From: an uncultured Ectothiorhodospiraceae bacterium
Lineage (GTDB): Bacteria > Pseudomonadota > Gammaproteobacteria > UBA9214
NCBI GenBank assembly: GCA_947258615.1
Contig: CAMYIX010000034.1
Coordinates: 1 to 53,932, forward strand
DNA length: 53,932 bases
Direction of reading: 5' to 3'
Part shown: piece after piece, positions 34,404 through 42,695 of the stretch
How positions within the stretch are numbered: position 1 is the stretch's first letter
How the letters are laid out: the number at the start of each line of letters is the position of its first letter
Notes under the pieces: generated by a model
What the model was told of the DNA's origin: nothing
What the model saw: the letters and a program-made list of their open reading frames with translations, nothing else
Databases searched by the model: none
Made by a program: the position numbers and the translations under genes

Positions 34404-34483
34404 GTTCCACCCCCGTATCTACCCTGACTATAGTAGACGCCCAGGGTGACGACCGAAACCGGGAACCTGCCTGGCCCGGTAAA

Positions 34484-35134
34484 TCATTCCCGCACCAGGG
34501 GCAGGAAAAACCCCGCACCGAGGGCGATCGCGTCCGCCAGTGAAAACAGGCTGATGTTGTCGGTATCACCCTGCTGCCATTGGCACGCGATTTCGGCATC
34601 CCTGAGGAAGACCATCTCCATGCACAGGCTGTGAGCGGCACAGGCCTGCGGGTCCTGCCAGCGCACACCGACGCGGATGTCCGCCGATGGGGCGTTTTCC
34701 AGCAAGCGGCTGCCCGACTGGCGAATCTGCAACGGCGTGGCGCTGACATGGCATTGGGAGTCGATCTCGACCTGCGCATCAAACATCGGCGCTACCGACA
34801 GGGCATCCACGGCACACATGGCATTGACGGCCTGGCCGTTGACCCTGAGGCAATGCGCTGTCGCCTCCGTCGTCATCGGGTAGGCGCCCGCGATCTCGCG
34901 GCCCGTGGCATCGGGCACCACCAGGTCATCCTCCCCGAGCCGCGCCAGCAAGGCATCAACATCCCCGTCCCCGAGCCGATGCGCGATTTCCGCACGCCCG
35001 GGGGCACGTCCCCGTTCAGCCAGCGAACGCAGAACCGAGCGGTGGATCGCGGCCCACTCGCGTGGCAACGCCTGCTGGCGCTGCTGCAGCGGCAGCAGGC
35101 CCCGCAGTCTTTCGACTGCCTGGGTCACGCTCAC
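34484..35134 (-). CDS. MerB-type alkylmercury lyase family protein
   Basis: The 216-residue protein has an N-terminal winged-helix part (RSVLRSLAERGRAPGRAEIAHRL) and a C-terminal domain with C107-AV-D110, C128 and C171. These match the spacing of the MerB residues C96, D99, C117 and C159, which cleave carbon-mercury bonds. Overall similarity elsewhere looks modest, so another substrate is possible. No merA, merR or merT is near. The GTG start overlaps the rdgC stop (GTGA), so it is translationally coupled to rdgC, which is an unusual partner. Confidence 0.78.
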   Translation of the reverse strand: MSVTQAVERLRGLLPLQQRQQALPREWAAIHRSVLRSLAERGRAPGRAEIAHRLGDGDVDALLARLGEDDLVVPDATGREIAGAYPMTTEATAHCLRVNGQAVNAMCAVDALSVAPMFDAQVEIDSQCHVSATPLQIRQSGSRLLENAPSADIRVGVRWQDPQACAAHSLCMEMVFLRDAEIACQWQQGDTDNISLFSLADAIALGAGFFLPLVRE

Positions 35135-36054
35135 GCGGCTTGCTCTTCGAGCTCCTCGCCGCCGAGCGCCTCGAGCAGTTGCGGCAGGAAGTCCGACAGC
35201 TCCAGGGTCATCAGGGAGAAATCGAGGTCGAAGCGGGTCGCCGGGTCGTCGGCATCGGTGTCGCCTTCCGCCTCGTGGATGACGTCCTCGAAACGCAGGC
35301 GCTTGATCGACAGGTCATCGTGCAGCACACAGGAGAGACGTTCCTTCCAGCGGATGGCGAGCCGGGTCGCGTACTTGCCGCCCTTGATGTGATTGCGAAC
35401 CTCGCCAGCAGTCAGGTCCTGGTGCCTGCAACTGACAATACCGTGGCTCGGGTCGGTGTGCGTGAGTTCGCATTCATCCCCCAGGTCCAGGCCCGGCGGC
35501 AGACGACGATCACCATTCAGCCACTGGGTCATGGTATTCATGCAGGAGCGCTTTACCTGCACCGGGGTGGCCTTGAAGCTCCCCAGGGTCGAACGTATCT
35601 GGCTGATCAGGTCCTCGGCACGGGACGGGGTGGGCGTATCCACCACGACGTAACCGGTCCGGGTATCGATATAGGCAAACAGGTCGGTGTTGCGGGTCAG
35701 TGCGCGCGGCAGCAGATCGACCATGATCTCGTCCTTCATGCGCAGCTTCTCCCGCCGGTAGACATCACGGGACTCGCTGGCCTCCACCTCCGCCACCCTG
35801 TCATCGAGCAGCTGCCTGATCACCGTGGCGGGGATGATCTTCTCGGCCTTGCGCGAACAGATCATGAAGTAGCCGTTGGCGGCGTGCACCAGCTGCTCGC
35901 CATGCCGTCCCAGCGGCGACACCCAGCCACTGGCTACCAGATCCATGCGTCCGCATCCCTGGAAGGTCTGTTTACGCAGGCGGCTGTCCAGTGCCTCAGC
36001 CGAGAGATCAAAGGCCCGGCCAAGCCGGAATAACTGAAGATTCCTGAACCACAT
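35131..36054 (-). CDS. rdgC: Recombination-associated protein RdgC
   Basis: The 307-residue protein matches RdgC in length (303 in E. coli) and sequence: MWFRNLQLFRL start, GWVSPLGRHGEQLVHAANGY, IDTRTGYVVVDTPT and NHIKGGKYATRLAIRW. RdgC forms a ring around DNA and limits RecA-mediated recombination. ATG 36054 is the family start; the frame extends upstream to 36102. The downstream MerB-like gene overlaps its stop. Confidence 0.96.
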   Translation of the reverse strand: MWFRNLQLFRLGRAFDLSAEALDSRLRKQTFQGCGRMDLVASGWVSPLGRHGEQLVHAANGYFMICSRKAEKIIPATVIRQLLDDRVAEVEASESRDVYRREKLRMKDEIMVDLLPRALTRNTDLFAYIDTRTGYVVVDTPTPSRAEDLISQIRSTLGSFKATPVQVKRSCMNTMTQWLNGDRRLPPGLDLGDECELTHTDPSHGIVSCRHQDLTAGEVRNHIKGGKYATRLAIRWKERLSCVLHDDLSIKRLRFEDVIHEAEGDTDADDPATRFDLDFSLMTLELSDFLPQLLEALGGEELEEQAA

Positions 36055-36189
36055 ATGAGCACCCTGAGAAAAGCGCCACATTATGCGCAAAGAGGCGCGC
36101 ACCCACCAGTGCTTTTTCCCGCCTGCAGGCCCCCGGCCGATCAGGCCGTGCCGGACATGAATATATCTGGCGTCGCTGCGGCCGGCGGA

Positions 36190-36990
36190 TCAATCATTAC
36201 GGGGCTTTGCGAAGCTTGCCTCGAAGAGTTCCTGCATGGCCTGCCAGGAATCGGCATCGGCAGCGGCATCATAGGCCAGCGGCAAACCGAAGCGCTCACC
36301 GAACCGGTCGGCATCCGGGTTGGTGAAACTGTGCCTGGCACCCGGGTAGTTGATGAAGGTGTAGTCGGCACCCGCCGCATCCATCTCCGCCTTGAAGCCG
36401 GCGATCTGCTCGGCGCTGACGAAGGGGTCGTCGGCACCGTTGGCCACCAGGATTCGCGCCCTGACCTTGCCTGCCTCTGCCCTGGAGCTGCCACCGAGGC
36501 TGCCATGAAAACTCACCACCGCATCCAGGTCGTATCCCTGGCGCGCCATATCCAGCACCACCCCGCCACCGAAACAATAGCCGATGGCCGCATTTGCCTC
36601 CGGATCGACCGTTGGGTGGCGGTTGAGCAATTCACGCGCGGCATTGAAGCGTGACTGCATCAGCGGCAGGTCCTGGCGTATCGCCCCGGCGAACTTGCCG
36701 GCATCATCGGGATGCTCAGCGGTCTTGCCGCCACCGTACATGTCCACGGCCAGCGCGGTATAACCCAGCGCAGCAAGCCGCTCGGCACGCTTGCGGGCGT
36801 AGTCATTGTGGCCCCACCATTCATGTACCACCAGGATCCCGGGTCGCCTGCCCTCCTTGGCGGCATCGTAGGCGATATAGCCCTTGAGCACGGTATCACC
36901 GTCCTGGTAACTCACCTCCTCGCCGACCAGGCCGGCCTGGGACGGCAGGCTGAACAGCAACAGCAATACAATCGGAATGGTTCGGCACAT
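36190..36990 (-). CDS. Secreted dienelactone hydrolase family protein
   Basis: The 266-residue protein has a signal peptide (MCRTIPIVLLLLFSLPSQA) and an alpha/beta hydrolase domain with the dienelactone hydrolase triad: nucleophile Cys in GYCFGGG, Asp in GADDPFV and His in GARHSFTNP. The HEWWGHNDYARKRAERLA block is typical. It hydrolyses an ester or lactone of unknown identity in the periplasm. ATG 36990 follows GGGAG and removes 36 unlikely residues of a longer frame. Confidence 0.92.
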   Translation of the reverse strand: MCRTIPIVLLLLFSLPSQAGLVGEEVSYQDGDTVLKGYIAYDAAKEGRRPGILVVHEWWGHNDYARKRAERLAALGYTALAVDMYGGGKTAEHPDDAGKFAGAIRQDLPLMQSRFNAARELLNRHPTVDPEANAAIGYCFGGGVVLDMARQGYDLDAVVSFHGSLGGSSRAEAGKVRARILVANGADDPFVSAEQIAGFKAEMDAAGADYTFINYPGARHSFTNPDADRFGERFGLPLAYDAAADADSWQAMQELFEASFAKPRND

Positions 36991-37107
36991 AGATAACTCC
37001 CGGGCCCACTCTGGCCCTGCGGTGAAAAGGTGACAGCGATCTGGCATGCGGGGTGACTGGCAGTTCCCGGCAGACAGTAAAGCGATTATAGACTGCATTG
37101 CCGGTGG

Positions 37108-38055
37108 CTATTCGAGAAATTCATCATCCCCAAACGCTGCGCACAGATAGTCCAGGTTGTTGTGAATGGGCGGCAACGAGACCAGATAGACCGCCAGCGC
37201 CCGCCTGTCGTAATCTGTGAGCTGCATGCAACTGGTGCCCAGCACCTCCATCATCAGTCCGCTCGCATAGCAGCCATCCGGACGTCTGCCGGTGGCCAGG
37301 AAGGTATCCAGTTCCTCGGTGGACCAGCCCCCGATTCCCGTCTCATCATCCGGGGTGATATTGGGCACCCATAGCCCATCCGGTCCAGTACAGGTGCCGG
37401 CCAGGTAGCGGTCACGCCGCGGCGTGCCCAGGAACCCGCGCGGGGTATGGCATTCGCCGCAGTGTCCCAGTGCCGTGGCCAGATAAGCGCCCCGGTTCCA
37501 TTGCTGCGACCGCGCCGGGTCAACAGGGGCTGCTCCCGGCGTGAAGCGTCCCGGTTTCCAGTGAGCGATAAGCGTCCGCAAGGACAGCGGCCACGGTAAC
37601 TCATGTGGCCGGCTCTGCCGGGCGGATTCCGGCCTCGTCATCAGGAAGGCATACAAGGCCCGCATGTCCTGGCGCGTCATCCGGGTATAGGAGGGATACG
37701 GGAAGGCCGGATAATAATGCTGCCCATCGGGGTCGAGGCCCATGCGCAAGGCACGGACAAGGTCCTCCTCTGACCAGCGCCCGATCCCCCGTTCCCGGTG
37801 CGGGGTAATATTGGGTGGATAGAAGGCGCCAAAGGGCGTCACGATCGGCCGCCCCCCGGCCAGCGTCGAGTCACCGCGGTGGCAGGAGACACAACCGGCC
37901 GCCTGGAAAACATACCTGCCCTGCTCGACGAGTTCCGTGTCGGCCAGGAGTTCGCCATGGACAGACAGACCGGCAAGCAGCATCAGCGCCCCGTGCACGG
38001 CCGACAGGGCGCCCCGGTAGAAGACGGCCCCGCGCGGACCCACGACTGTCGTCAT
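37108..38055 (-). CDS. Diheme cytochrome c
   Basis: The protein of about 315 residues has a hydrophobic N-terminus (signal or anchor) and two class I cytochrome c domains with CVSCH and CGECH heme sites. Each is followed by a similar PPNITP / VPNITP turn and GIGRWSEEDLVRAL / GIGGWSTEELDTFL helix, showing internal duplication. This is the arrangement of diheme subunits of membrane dehydrogenases (alcohol, gluconate or sorbitol type). No flavin or quinoprotein dehydrogenase is adjacent. ATG 38055 is chosen for its signal; ATGs at 38073 and 38103 are in frame. Confidence 0.9.
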   Translation of the reverse strand: MTTVVGPRGAVFYRGALSAVHGALMLLAGLSVHGELLADTELVEQGRYVFQAAGCVSCHRGDSTLAGGRPIVTPFGAFYPPNITPHRERGIGRWSEEDLVRALRMGLDPDGQHYYPAFPYPSYTRMTRQDMRALYAFLMTRPESARQSRPHELPWPLSLRTLIAHWKPGRFTPGAAPVDPARSQQWNRGAYLATALGHCGECHTPRGFLGTPRRDRYLAGTCTGPDGLWVPNITPDDETGIGGWSTEELDTFLATGRRPDGCYASGLMMEVLGTSCMQLTDYDRRALAVYLVSLPPIHNNLDYLCAAFGDDEFLE

Positions 38056-38103
38056 GGGGAGAGGCCGCGGCATACTTTGAATGCTATTGGCACTGAAAAT
38101 CAT

Positions 38104-38335
38104 TTGTGTCTGTCACATACCCCTTTGGTGTTTATCACGTATCCTATAGTTTAAAATAGCAGCAACCAGGCACCCCGGCATGCAGCGCAATACCCAGGCC
38201 ATAATGCCGAATCAGGTCAGGTGGATACAGCACGGAAGACCGGCAATACCCGCATCACAGGGCCACTGCCATGCCCGATCCGGCACCTGAAAATCACTTG
38301 TCCGAATGTATTCTGATCGCTACCAGGAGAACTGT
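38104..38335. other. Divergent intergenic region
   Basis: This 230-base gap holds the promoters for the diheme cytochrome (minus) and the small acidic protein (plus). An AT-rich stretch at 38130-38160 is the likely minus-strand promoter. I see no other gene. Confidence 0.4.
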
Positions 38336-38560
38336 ATGAGCGAAACCCTCATGATATTACCTGCCAGGAATTCCAGCGCCATCCGGCTGGTCCGGGTGCC
38401 CGATGACTTCGAGCAGCACGAGCTCTACCGTCATGTAACGGGGCTGATCGCGCAGGTCGAGGAGGAAAACCCGGACTACGACTGGGACGACATCGCGCCC
38501 TTGCTGGAGGACCACGGCTTCGAGGCCGTGGATTTCATCCTCGGCCCCGCGCTCGACTGA
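38336..38560 (+). CDS. Small acidic protein, unknown, upstream of greB
   Basis: The 74-residue protein is strongly acidic in its second half (EEENPDYDWDDIAPLLEDHGFEAVDF) and has no signal peptide or Cys. A good Shine-Dalgarno (AGGAGA) precedes the ATG. It ends 12 bases before greB, so the two are cotranscribed. I do not recognise the family; a link to transcription is only positional. Confidence 0.78.
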   Translation: MSETLMILPARNSSAIRLVRVPDDFEQHELYRHVTGLIAQVEEENPDYDWDDIAPLLEDHGFEAVDFILGPALD

Positions 38561-38572
38561 TATCCGCTACTG

Positions 38573-39073
38573 ATGGGACGCTATCGTCCACCCATCCCGA
38601 AGTCCTCACCCTATATCACCCGGGAGGGTTACGCGGCCCTGCAGGACGAACTCAAGGCCATCTGGAAGCGCCGTGACCTGGTGACCCGGGCACTCACGGC
38701 CGCGGCAGCGGAAGGCGACCGCTCCGAAAATGCCGAGTATATCTACCGCAAGAAGGAACTGCGCGAGATCGACCGGCGCATCCGCTACCTGCAGAAACGC
38801 GTCCCGGACCTGAAGGTGGTATCCGAGATGCCCTCAGATACGTCGCGTGTTTTTTTTGGCGCCTGGGTCACACTGGAAGACGAGGACGGTGTGGAAGTGA
38901 CCTTTCGCATCGTCGGGGCCGACGAGTTCGACCCCGCAAAGGGCTGGATAAGCATGGACTCGCCGATGGCAACGGCCCTGATGAAAAAGTCCCTGGATGA
39001 CGAAGTCAGGGTGGAAACGCCCAACGGAAAGATCTGTTACACCGTCATCGGGGTGGACTACAACGAGCCCTGA
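38573..39073 (+). CDS. greB: Transcription elongation factor GreB
   Basis: The 166-residue protein has the Gre layout: an N-terminal coiled coil with the acidic tip SENAEYIYRKKELREIDRRI and a C-terminal FKBP-like domain (FGAWVTLEDEDG, ISMDSPMATALM). GreB enters the RNA polymerase channel and restarts backtracked complexes by cleaving the transcript. YRPPIPKSSPYIT is the typical GreB rather than GreA start. It follows the small acidic gene by 12 bases. Confidence 0.95.
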   Translation: MGRYRPPIPKSSPYITREGYAALQDELKAIWKRRDLVTRALTAAAAEGDRSENAEYIYRKKELREIDRRIRYLQKRVPDLKVVSEMPSDTSRVFFGAWVTLEDEDGVEVTFRIVGADEFDPAKGWISMDSPMATALMKKSLDDEVRVETPNGKICYTVIGVDYNEP

Positions 39074-39384
39074 CAGCGCCGGAATGCCTGCTGTTGACGC
39101 CACCGGCGGGTCGTATTGAGCGAATCGGCCCGGCCGAACAATGGGACCAGTCATTCTGCAACGGTTCCGACAACTCCAGCGGGCGTTCGAAGTCGGACCG
39201 GGTCGACTTGCCGGCAGTCTACCCATACCCCACATACGCTGGCAGACCGTCGATATGCCGCTTACTTGATTCAGATCAAGAAAATGCCATCTGCTGCATC
39301 ACCCGGTGGGACTATCATTATGCATATAAGGGTATTCGGCGCACCGGTCTGGTACGCCGACAGCTGGAACCTGAAGGTGCTGAC
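39074..39384. other. Intergenic region with FNR box
   Basis: This 311-base gap carries the FNR-type site at 39266-39279 and an AT-rich stretch with TATCAT at 39313-39318 and a nearby CATTAT, which would serve as -10 of a promoter for the small Arg-rich gene. No additional gene is supported. Confidence 0.55.
39266..39279. promoter_or_regulatory. Perfect FNR/ANR binding site
   Basis: TTGATTCAGATCAA matches the FNR consensus TTGAT-N4-ATCAA at every defined position. The centre is about 112 bases before the ATG of the small Arg-rich protein and about 45 bases before a possible -10 box, so the exact promoter class is unclear. Confidence 0.75.
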
Positions 39385-39579
39385 ATGAAAGAACGCAGAG
39401 CAGTGAACCGGCGCGATCTCATTTCGAAGACTGCCCATACCGTGGTAGGCAAAAAGGGACGGATACTCAATGCCGACCGACGCCGGATCCCGGACCGGCG
39501 CCTGAACAATATCCTTGTCGAGTTCATCTCGATCGACGACTTCTACATGGAGAACGGAAACAGCGTCTATCATTCCTGA
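39385..39579 (+). CDS. Small Arg-rich protein, DRRLNNI family, copy B
   Basis: This 64-residue protein (MKERRAVNRRDLISKT start) shares the block RRRIPDRRLNNI followed by LVEFISIDDF with the protein at 30751-30960. The N-terminal part is basic and the C-terminal part mildly acidic; there is no signal or membrane segment. The function is unknown. A perfect FNR box lies upstream, so it is probably made when oxygen is low, and hemH lies 134 bases downstream on the same strand. ATG 39385 is chosen because the paralogue starts at the same relative position; the longer frame crosses the regulatory region. Confidence 0.75.
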   Translation: MKERRAVNRRDLISKTAHTVVGKKGRILNADRRRIPDRRLNNILVEFISIDDFYMENGNSVYHS

Positions 39580-39660
39580 GCCTCCGGCCCCGAGCCCGCT
39601 GCAGCCACACGAATATCCGTGCCGCCGGATACCCGGCTATTCGGACATAGGCACGACAGG

Positions 39661-39666
39661 TATACT
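39661..39666 (+). promoter_or_regulatory. Candidate -10 box of hemH
   Basis: TATACT lies about 48 bases before the hemH ATG. No good -35 box is found at normal spacing, so this is a weak call. Confidence 0.35.
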
Positions 39667-39713
39667 TCGTGGTTTACCGAAACAGAACCAATCGACCGCA
39701 GACAGGATAAACC

Positions 39714-40823
39714 ATGGGTATGCACAAGGGACCGTCCGACTACTCACACGATTCCACGTCGATCACCGGGATCCTCATCACCAACCTGGGCACACCGGAC
39801 GAGCCGACACCCACGGCCGTACGCCGTTATCTGAAGGAATTTCTCTGGGACCCCCGAGTGGTCGAGATACCGCGACCGGTCTGGTGGATCATTCTGCATG
39901 CCTTTGTGCTGACCACACGCCCACGCAAGTCCGCTCACGCCTACACGCAGGTCTGGAGCGACGATGGCTCACCGTTGATGGCCTACTCCAGGCAACAGCG
40001 AGATGCCTTGCAGAAATCACTGGAAACACGCATCAAGGGGCCGGTGAAGGTCGCCCTGGGAATGCGCTACGGGAATCCCTCCATCGCCTCGGCACTGGAA
40101 GAACTGCATGCAGCCAACGCCCAGCGCATCCTGGTGTTTCCGCTCTACCCGCAACACTCGGCTGCAACAACCGCTTCCACCCTGGATGCAGTTGCAATGA
40201 CATTGCAGCAATGGCGCCGGATACCGGACCTGCGGCTTATCGCCCAGTACCACGACCAGCCAGGCTATATCAGTGCCGTAGCCAGCAGCATCCGGCGTTT
40301 CTGGGACAGGCACGACAAACCCGAGCAGCTGCTGTTTTCATTTCATGGCATGCCCAGGCGCACCCTGCTGGCGGGAGACCCCTACCACTGCCAATGCCAG
40401 AAGACCGCACGTCTGGTCGCCGAACAACTCGGACTTGCCGACGACGAATGGATGGTGGCCTTCCAGTCCCTGTTCGGTCGCGAGGAATGGTTGCGCCCCT
40501 ATGCCAACGAAACACTTAAACAGCTCGGCAAGCGCGGCCTGAAAAGCGTCCACGTGGTCTGCCCAGGATTTTCCGCCGACTGCCTGGAAACGCTGGAGGA
40601 AATGGCCCTGCAGAACAAAGAAGTCTTTCAGCAGGCCGGTGGCGGTGATTACCTCTACATCCCGGCACTCAATGATGAACCGGACCACATTGATGCACTC
40701 ACAGATATCGTGATGCAGAACGTCAGTGGCTGGCCGGACATCGACAACTGGGATGCGGATGCCGCCATGACCGAGGCCGAACAGCGCAGGCAGCGGGCGA
40801 CCACCCTGGGTGCCGAACGCTAA
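39714..40823 (+). CDS. hemH: Ferrochelatase HemH
   Basis: The 369-residue enzyme inserts Fe2+ into protoporphyrin IX, the last step of heme synthesis. It shows GILITNLGTPDEPT at the start, VFPLYPQHSAATTAS, the catalytic His in LLFSFHGMPRR, and SLFGREEWLRPY with the conserved Glu. The C-terminal extension (from about 335, Asp/Glu-rich) is slightly longer than in E. coli (320). Cysteines in YHCQCQK could matter for redox sensitivity. AGGATAAACC precedes the ATG. Confidence 0.96.
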   Translation: MGMHKGPSDYSHDSTSITGILITNLGTPDEPTPTAVRRYLKEFLWDPRVVEIPRPVWWIILHAFVLTTRPRKSAHAYTQVWSDDGSPLMAYSRQQRDALQKSLETRIKGPVKVALGMRYGNPSIASALEELHAANAQRILVFPLYPQHSAATTASTLDAVAMTLQQWRRIPDLRLIAQYHDQPGYISAVASSIRRFWDRHDKPEQLLFSFHGMPRRTLLAGDPYHCQCQKTARLVAEQLGLADDEWMVAFQSLFGREEWLRPYANETLKQLGKRGLKSVHVVCPGFSADCLETLEEMALQNKEVFQQAGGGDYLYIPALNDEPDHIDALTDIVMQNVSGWPDIDNWDADAAMTEAEQRRQRATTLGAER

Positions 40824-41175
40824 TTAAGCAATGCCTAATAAAAGCCGTTTTTATCTCTCAGCCACGACATTCGGATCATTAATAAACCAAATCTTTGACG
40901 GGTCCAAGCGTAACAATAACAACCGCGGTGGTTTACTTTTTCCAGCCCTGTTTTGTAAGATAATAATACTGAACATAAAAAAATAATCAGTAAATCGGAA
41001 AACGAATCTTAATAGTTAAGATTCGATTTAACACTATTATTCAAGTACGAAATTAATCTCTCCATTTAAATTCTCTATAGTTTTTTCTTCATTAGTTCTG
41101 CTAATATCTTGCGCTATCCAGCCGACAGCATCTGCAACATGGCGCCGGCAACAACACACAGGAGAGGCACACACG
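40824..41175. other. AT-rich intergenic region after hemH
   Basis: This 352-base gap is far richer in A+T than its surroundings between about 40840 and 41100. It contains a perfect 10-bp inverted repeat at 41003-41025 and several poly-A/T runs, but no convincing gene. The promoter of the secreted protein at 41176 probably lies in its right part. Confidence 0.6.
41003..41025. repeat. Perfect 10-bp inverted repeat in AT-rich patch
   Basis: Arms CGAATCTTAA (41003-41012) and TTAAGATTCG (41016-41025) flank TAG. No T-run follows directly. It may be an operator or a weak terminator. Confidence 0.55.
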
Positions 41176-41625
41176 ATGCGCAAGTCACAGCACCACCTGG
41201 TTATTCTCTGCACCCTGCTAGTCAACGCCTTTGCAAGCGCCAGCGTACTGGCCGACCAGGCCGGCGACCCCGGCGCGTCCCTGGAACAACTCGTCTGGGT
41301 GGAAACCGTCGATCGCAACGGCTTCCTTGCCCAGGTGCCCACGGTTGATTCGCAACTGCTGGCCGAACGCATCGAACTACTGCGCGGGGAACTCGTCCAG
41401 CACCAGCAGCAACTCAGCAGGGCGGTAGAGGAGACCCGGCTGGATGCCGGTGACGCCGTTATTACGGCCATCATGCCGGGCGGCCTGCTCTATGCAGGTT
41501 ACAAAAAACGCGAGCACACGCTCGCAAAAAACAACCTGGCCTCTGTCACTGAGGATATCGACGCACTGACGCTCGACCTGGCGGCATCGCGCAGCCTGGC
41601 CAGTACGGTGGCGCGGCTGGACTGA
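41176..41625 (+). CDS. Secreted helical protein, unknown
   Basis: The 149-residue protein has a signal peptide (cleavage near VLA-DQ, residue 27) and a mature part dominated by helices (LLAERIELLRGELVQHQQQLSRAVEE), then a small hydrophobic Gly-rich patch (ITAIMPGGLLYAGY) and a second helix. I do not recognise the family. GAGAGGC precedes the ATG and a strong bidirectional terminator follows, so it is probably a single-gene transcript. Confidence 0.75.
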   Translation: MRKSQHHLVILCTLLVNAFASASVLADQAGDPGASLEQLVWVETVDRNGFLAQVPTVDSQLLAERIELLRGELVQHQQQLSRAVEETRLDAGDAVITAIMPGGLLYAGYKKREHTLAKNNLASVTEDIDALTLDLAASRSLASTVARLD

Positions 41626-41650
41626 TATCGCCAGGCTGACCCCTAATCAT

Positions 41651-41687
41651 AAAAAAAACCCCGTCCAGGATGACGGGGTTTTTTTGG
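41651..41687. terminator. Bidirectional intrinsic terminator
   Basis: CCCCGTC and GACGGGG form the stem (about 41659-41678) with an A-run before and a T-run after, so it can stop transcripts from the secreted-protein gene and, on the other strand, from yajD. Confidence 0.92.
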
Positions 41688-41711
41688 ACCTGCAGACGGT
41701 ATTCCCGTGGC

Positions 41712-42107
41712 TCAATCATCCGGGCGCCGCTTCCCGCCCAGCAATCCCTTGAGATCGGCAAACGGGCTGTGCGTGGCTTGCTCCGCATTGCCGTCACCTG
41801 CACGGCCTTCTCCGCCGGTGACCTTGTCCAGGTAGCGCGCATGTTCGTTGTCGTGGCAGTACAGACACAGCAGCTCCCAGTTACTGCCGTCCGCAGGATT
41901 GTTGTCATGATTGTGGTCGCGATGATGAACCGTGAGTTCATGCAGGTTGGCACGGGTGAACTCGCGACTGCAGCGACCGCAAATCCAAGGGTAAAGCTTG
42001 AGCGCCTGTTCCCGGTAGCCCTGTTCACGCTGTTCCCGGTTGCGCCGCGCCTCGGCAACAATGCGATCCAGTCTGGCACTGTCTTTCTGGGTCTTCCTGT
42101 CTGGCAT
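41712..42107 (-). CDS. yajD: HNH nuclease family protein YajD
   Basis: The 131-residue protein has the HNH core: CGRCSREF zinc knuckle, LTVHHRDHNHDNNP with the catalytic His, and LLCLYCHDNEH as the second Cys pair. E. coli YajD has the same layout; the target DNA is unknown. GGGGAGCAG precedes the ATG. It is followed by the bidirectional terminator and preceded by arfB. Confidence 0.92.
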   Translation of the reverse strand: MPDRKTQKDSARLDRIVAEARRNREQREQGYREQALKLYPWICGRCSREFTRANLHELTVHHRDHNHDNNPADGSNWELLCLYCHDNEHARYLDKVTGGEGRAGDGNAEQATHSPFADLKGLLGGKRRPDD

Positions 42108-42188
42108 GGAACTGCTCCCCGGCGGTTGATTGCCTGCTAGCTTACAAGAATGCCCCCCGGGATCAATAATATCCAGGCATAGCGGCGC

Positions 42189-42608
42189 CTATTCCTCGCG
42201 CGTCAGCTTGCGTCGCAATCGCTTGTCCCTGCCTCGCCGGGTTTTCTCATCGAGACGTCGTTCACGTGACTTGCGGGTCGGTTGGGTCGGCCGGCGTTTT
42301 TTTGGTGTAACGGCAACGCTCCTGACCAGCATCTGCAGCCGCTCCAGGGCCTCATCCCGGTTTTTTTCCAGGGTGCGGTGGCGCTGCGCCTTGATGACGA
42401 TGACGCCCTCGTTGCTGATGCGACGATCGTTCAACTTCAGCAGGCGCTCCTTGTAATATGCGGGCAGCGATGACGCGCCGATATCAAAACGCAGGTGCAC
42501 GGCACTGGATACCTTGTTGACATTCTGCCCCCCGGCACCCTGGGCACGAATGGCGCTGATCTCGATCTCGGCGGCCGGGATGGTAACGTGAGTGGATATC
42601 TTCAGCAT
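42189..42608 (-). CDS. arfB: Ribosome rescue peptidyl-tRNA hydrolase ArfB (YaeJ)
   Basis: The 139-residue protein has a release-factor-like domain with the GGQ motif ([10 protein letters not shown], about residues 25-34) and a basic C-terminal tail ([23 protein letters not shown]). That tail enters the empty mRNA channel of stalled ribosomes, and the GGQ then hydrolyses the peptidyl-tRNA. The length matches E. coli ArfB (140). Confidence 0.95.
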   Translation of the reverse strand: MLKISTHVTIPAAEIEISAIRAQGAGGQNVNKVSSAVHLRFDIGASSLPAYYKERLLKLNDRRISNEGVIVIKAQRHRTLEKNRDEALERLQMLVRSVAVTPKKRRPTQPTRKSRERRLDEKTRRGRDKRLRRKLTREE

Positions 42609-42695
42609 GCAATCGCCGAGAGCATCCAGGCCGGGAATACAACGGCATCGGTACGCATGGGTATCAGGAAGTGACCTTGTCCGAAGGCACGGCGT

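Noticed and set aside
34110..36054. Mercury resistance operon
   Set aside because: Only a MerB-like gene is present; no merR, merT, merP or merA, and the neighbours are rdgC, cytochrome c and SprT-like genes.
39515..40519. 334-residue plus-strand frame overlapping hemH
   Set aside because: It is an out-of-frame shadow of ferrochelatase with His/Arg/Thr-rich composition.
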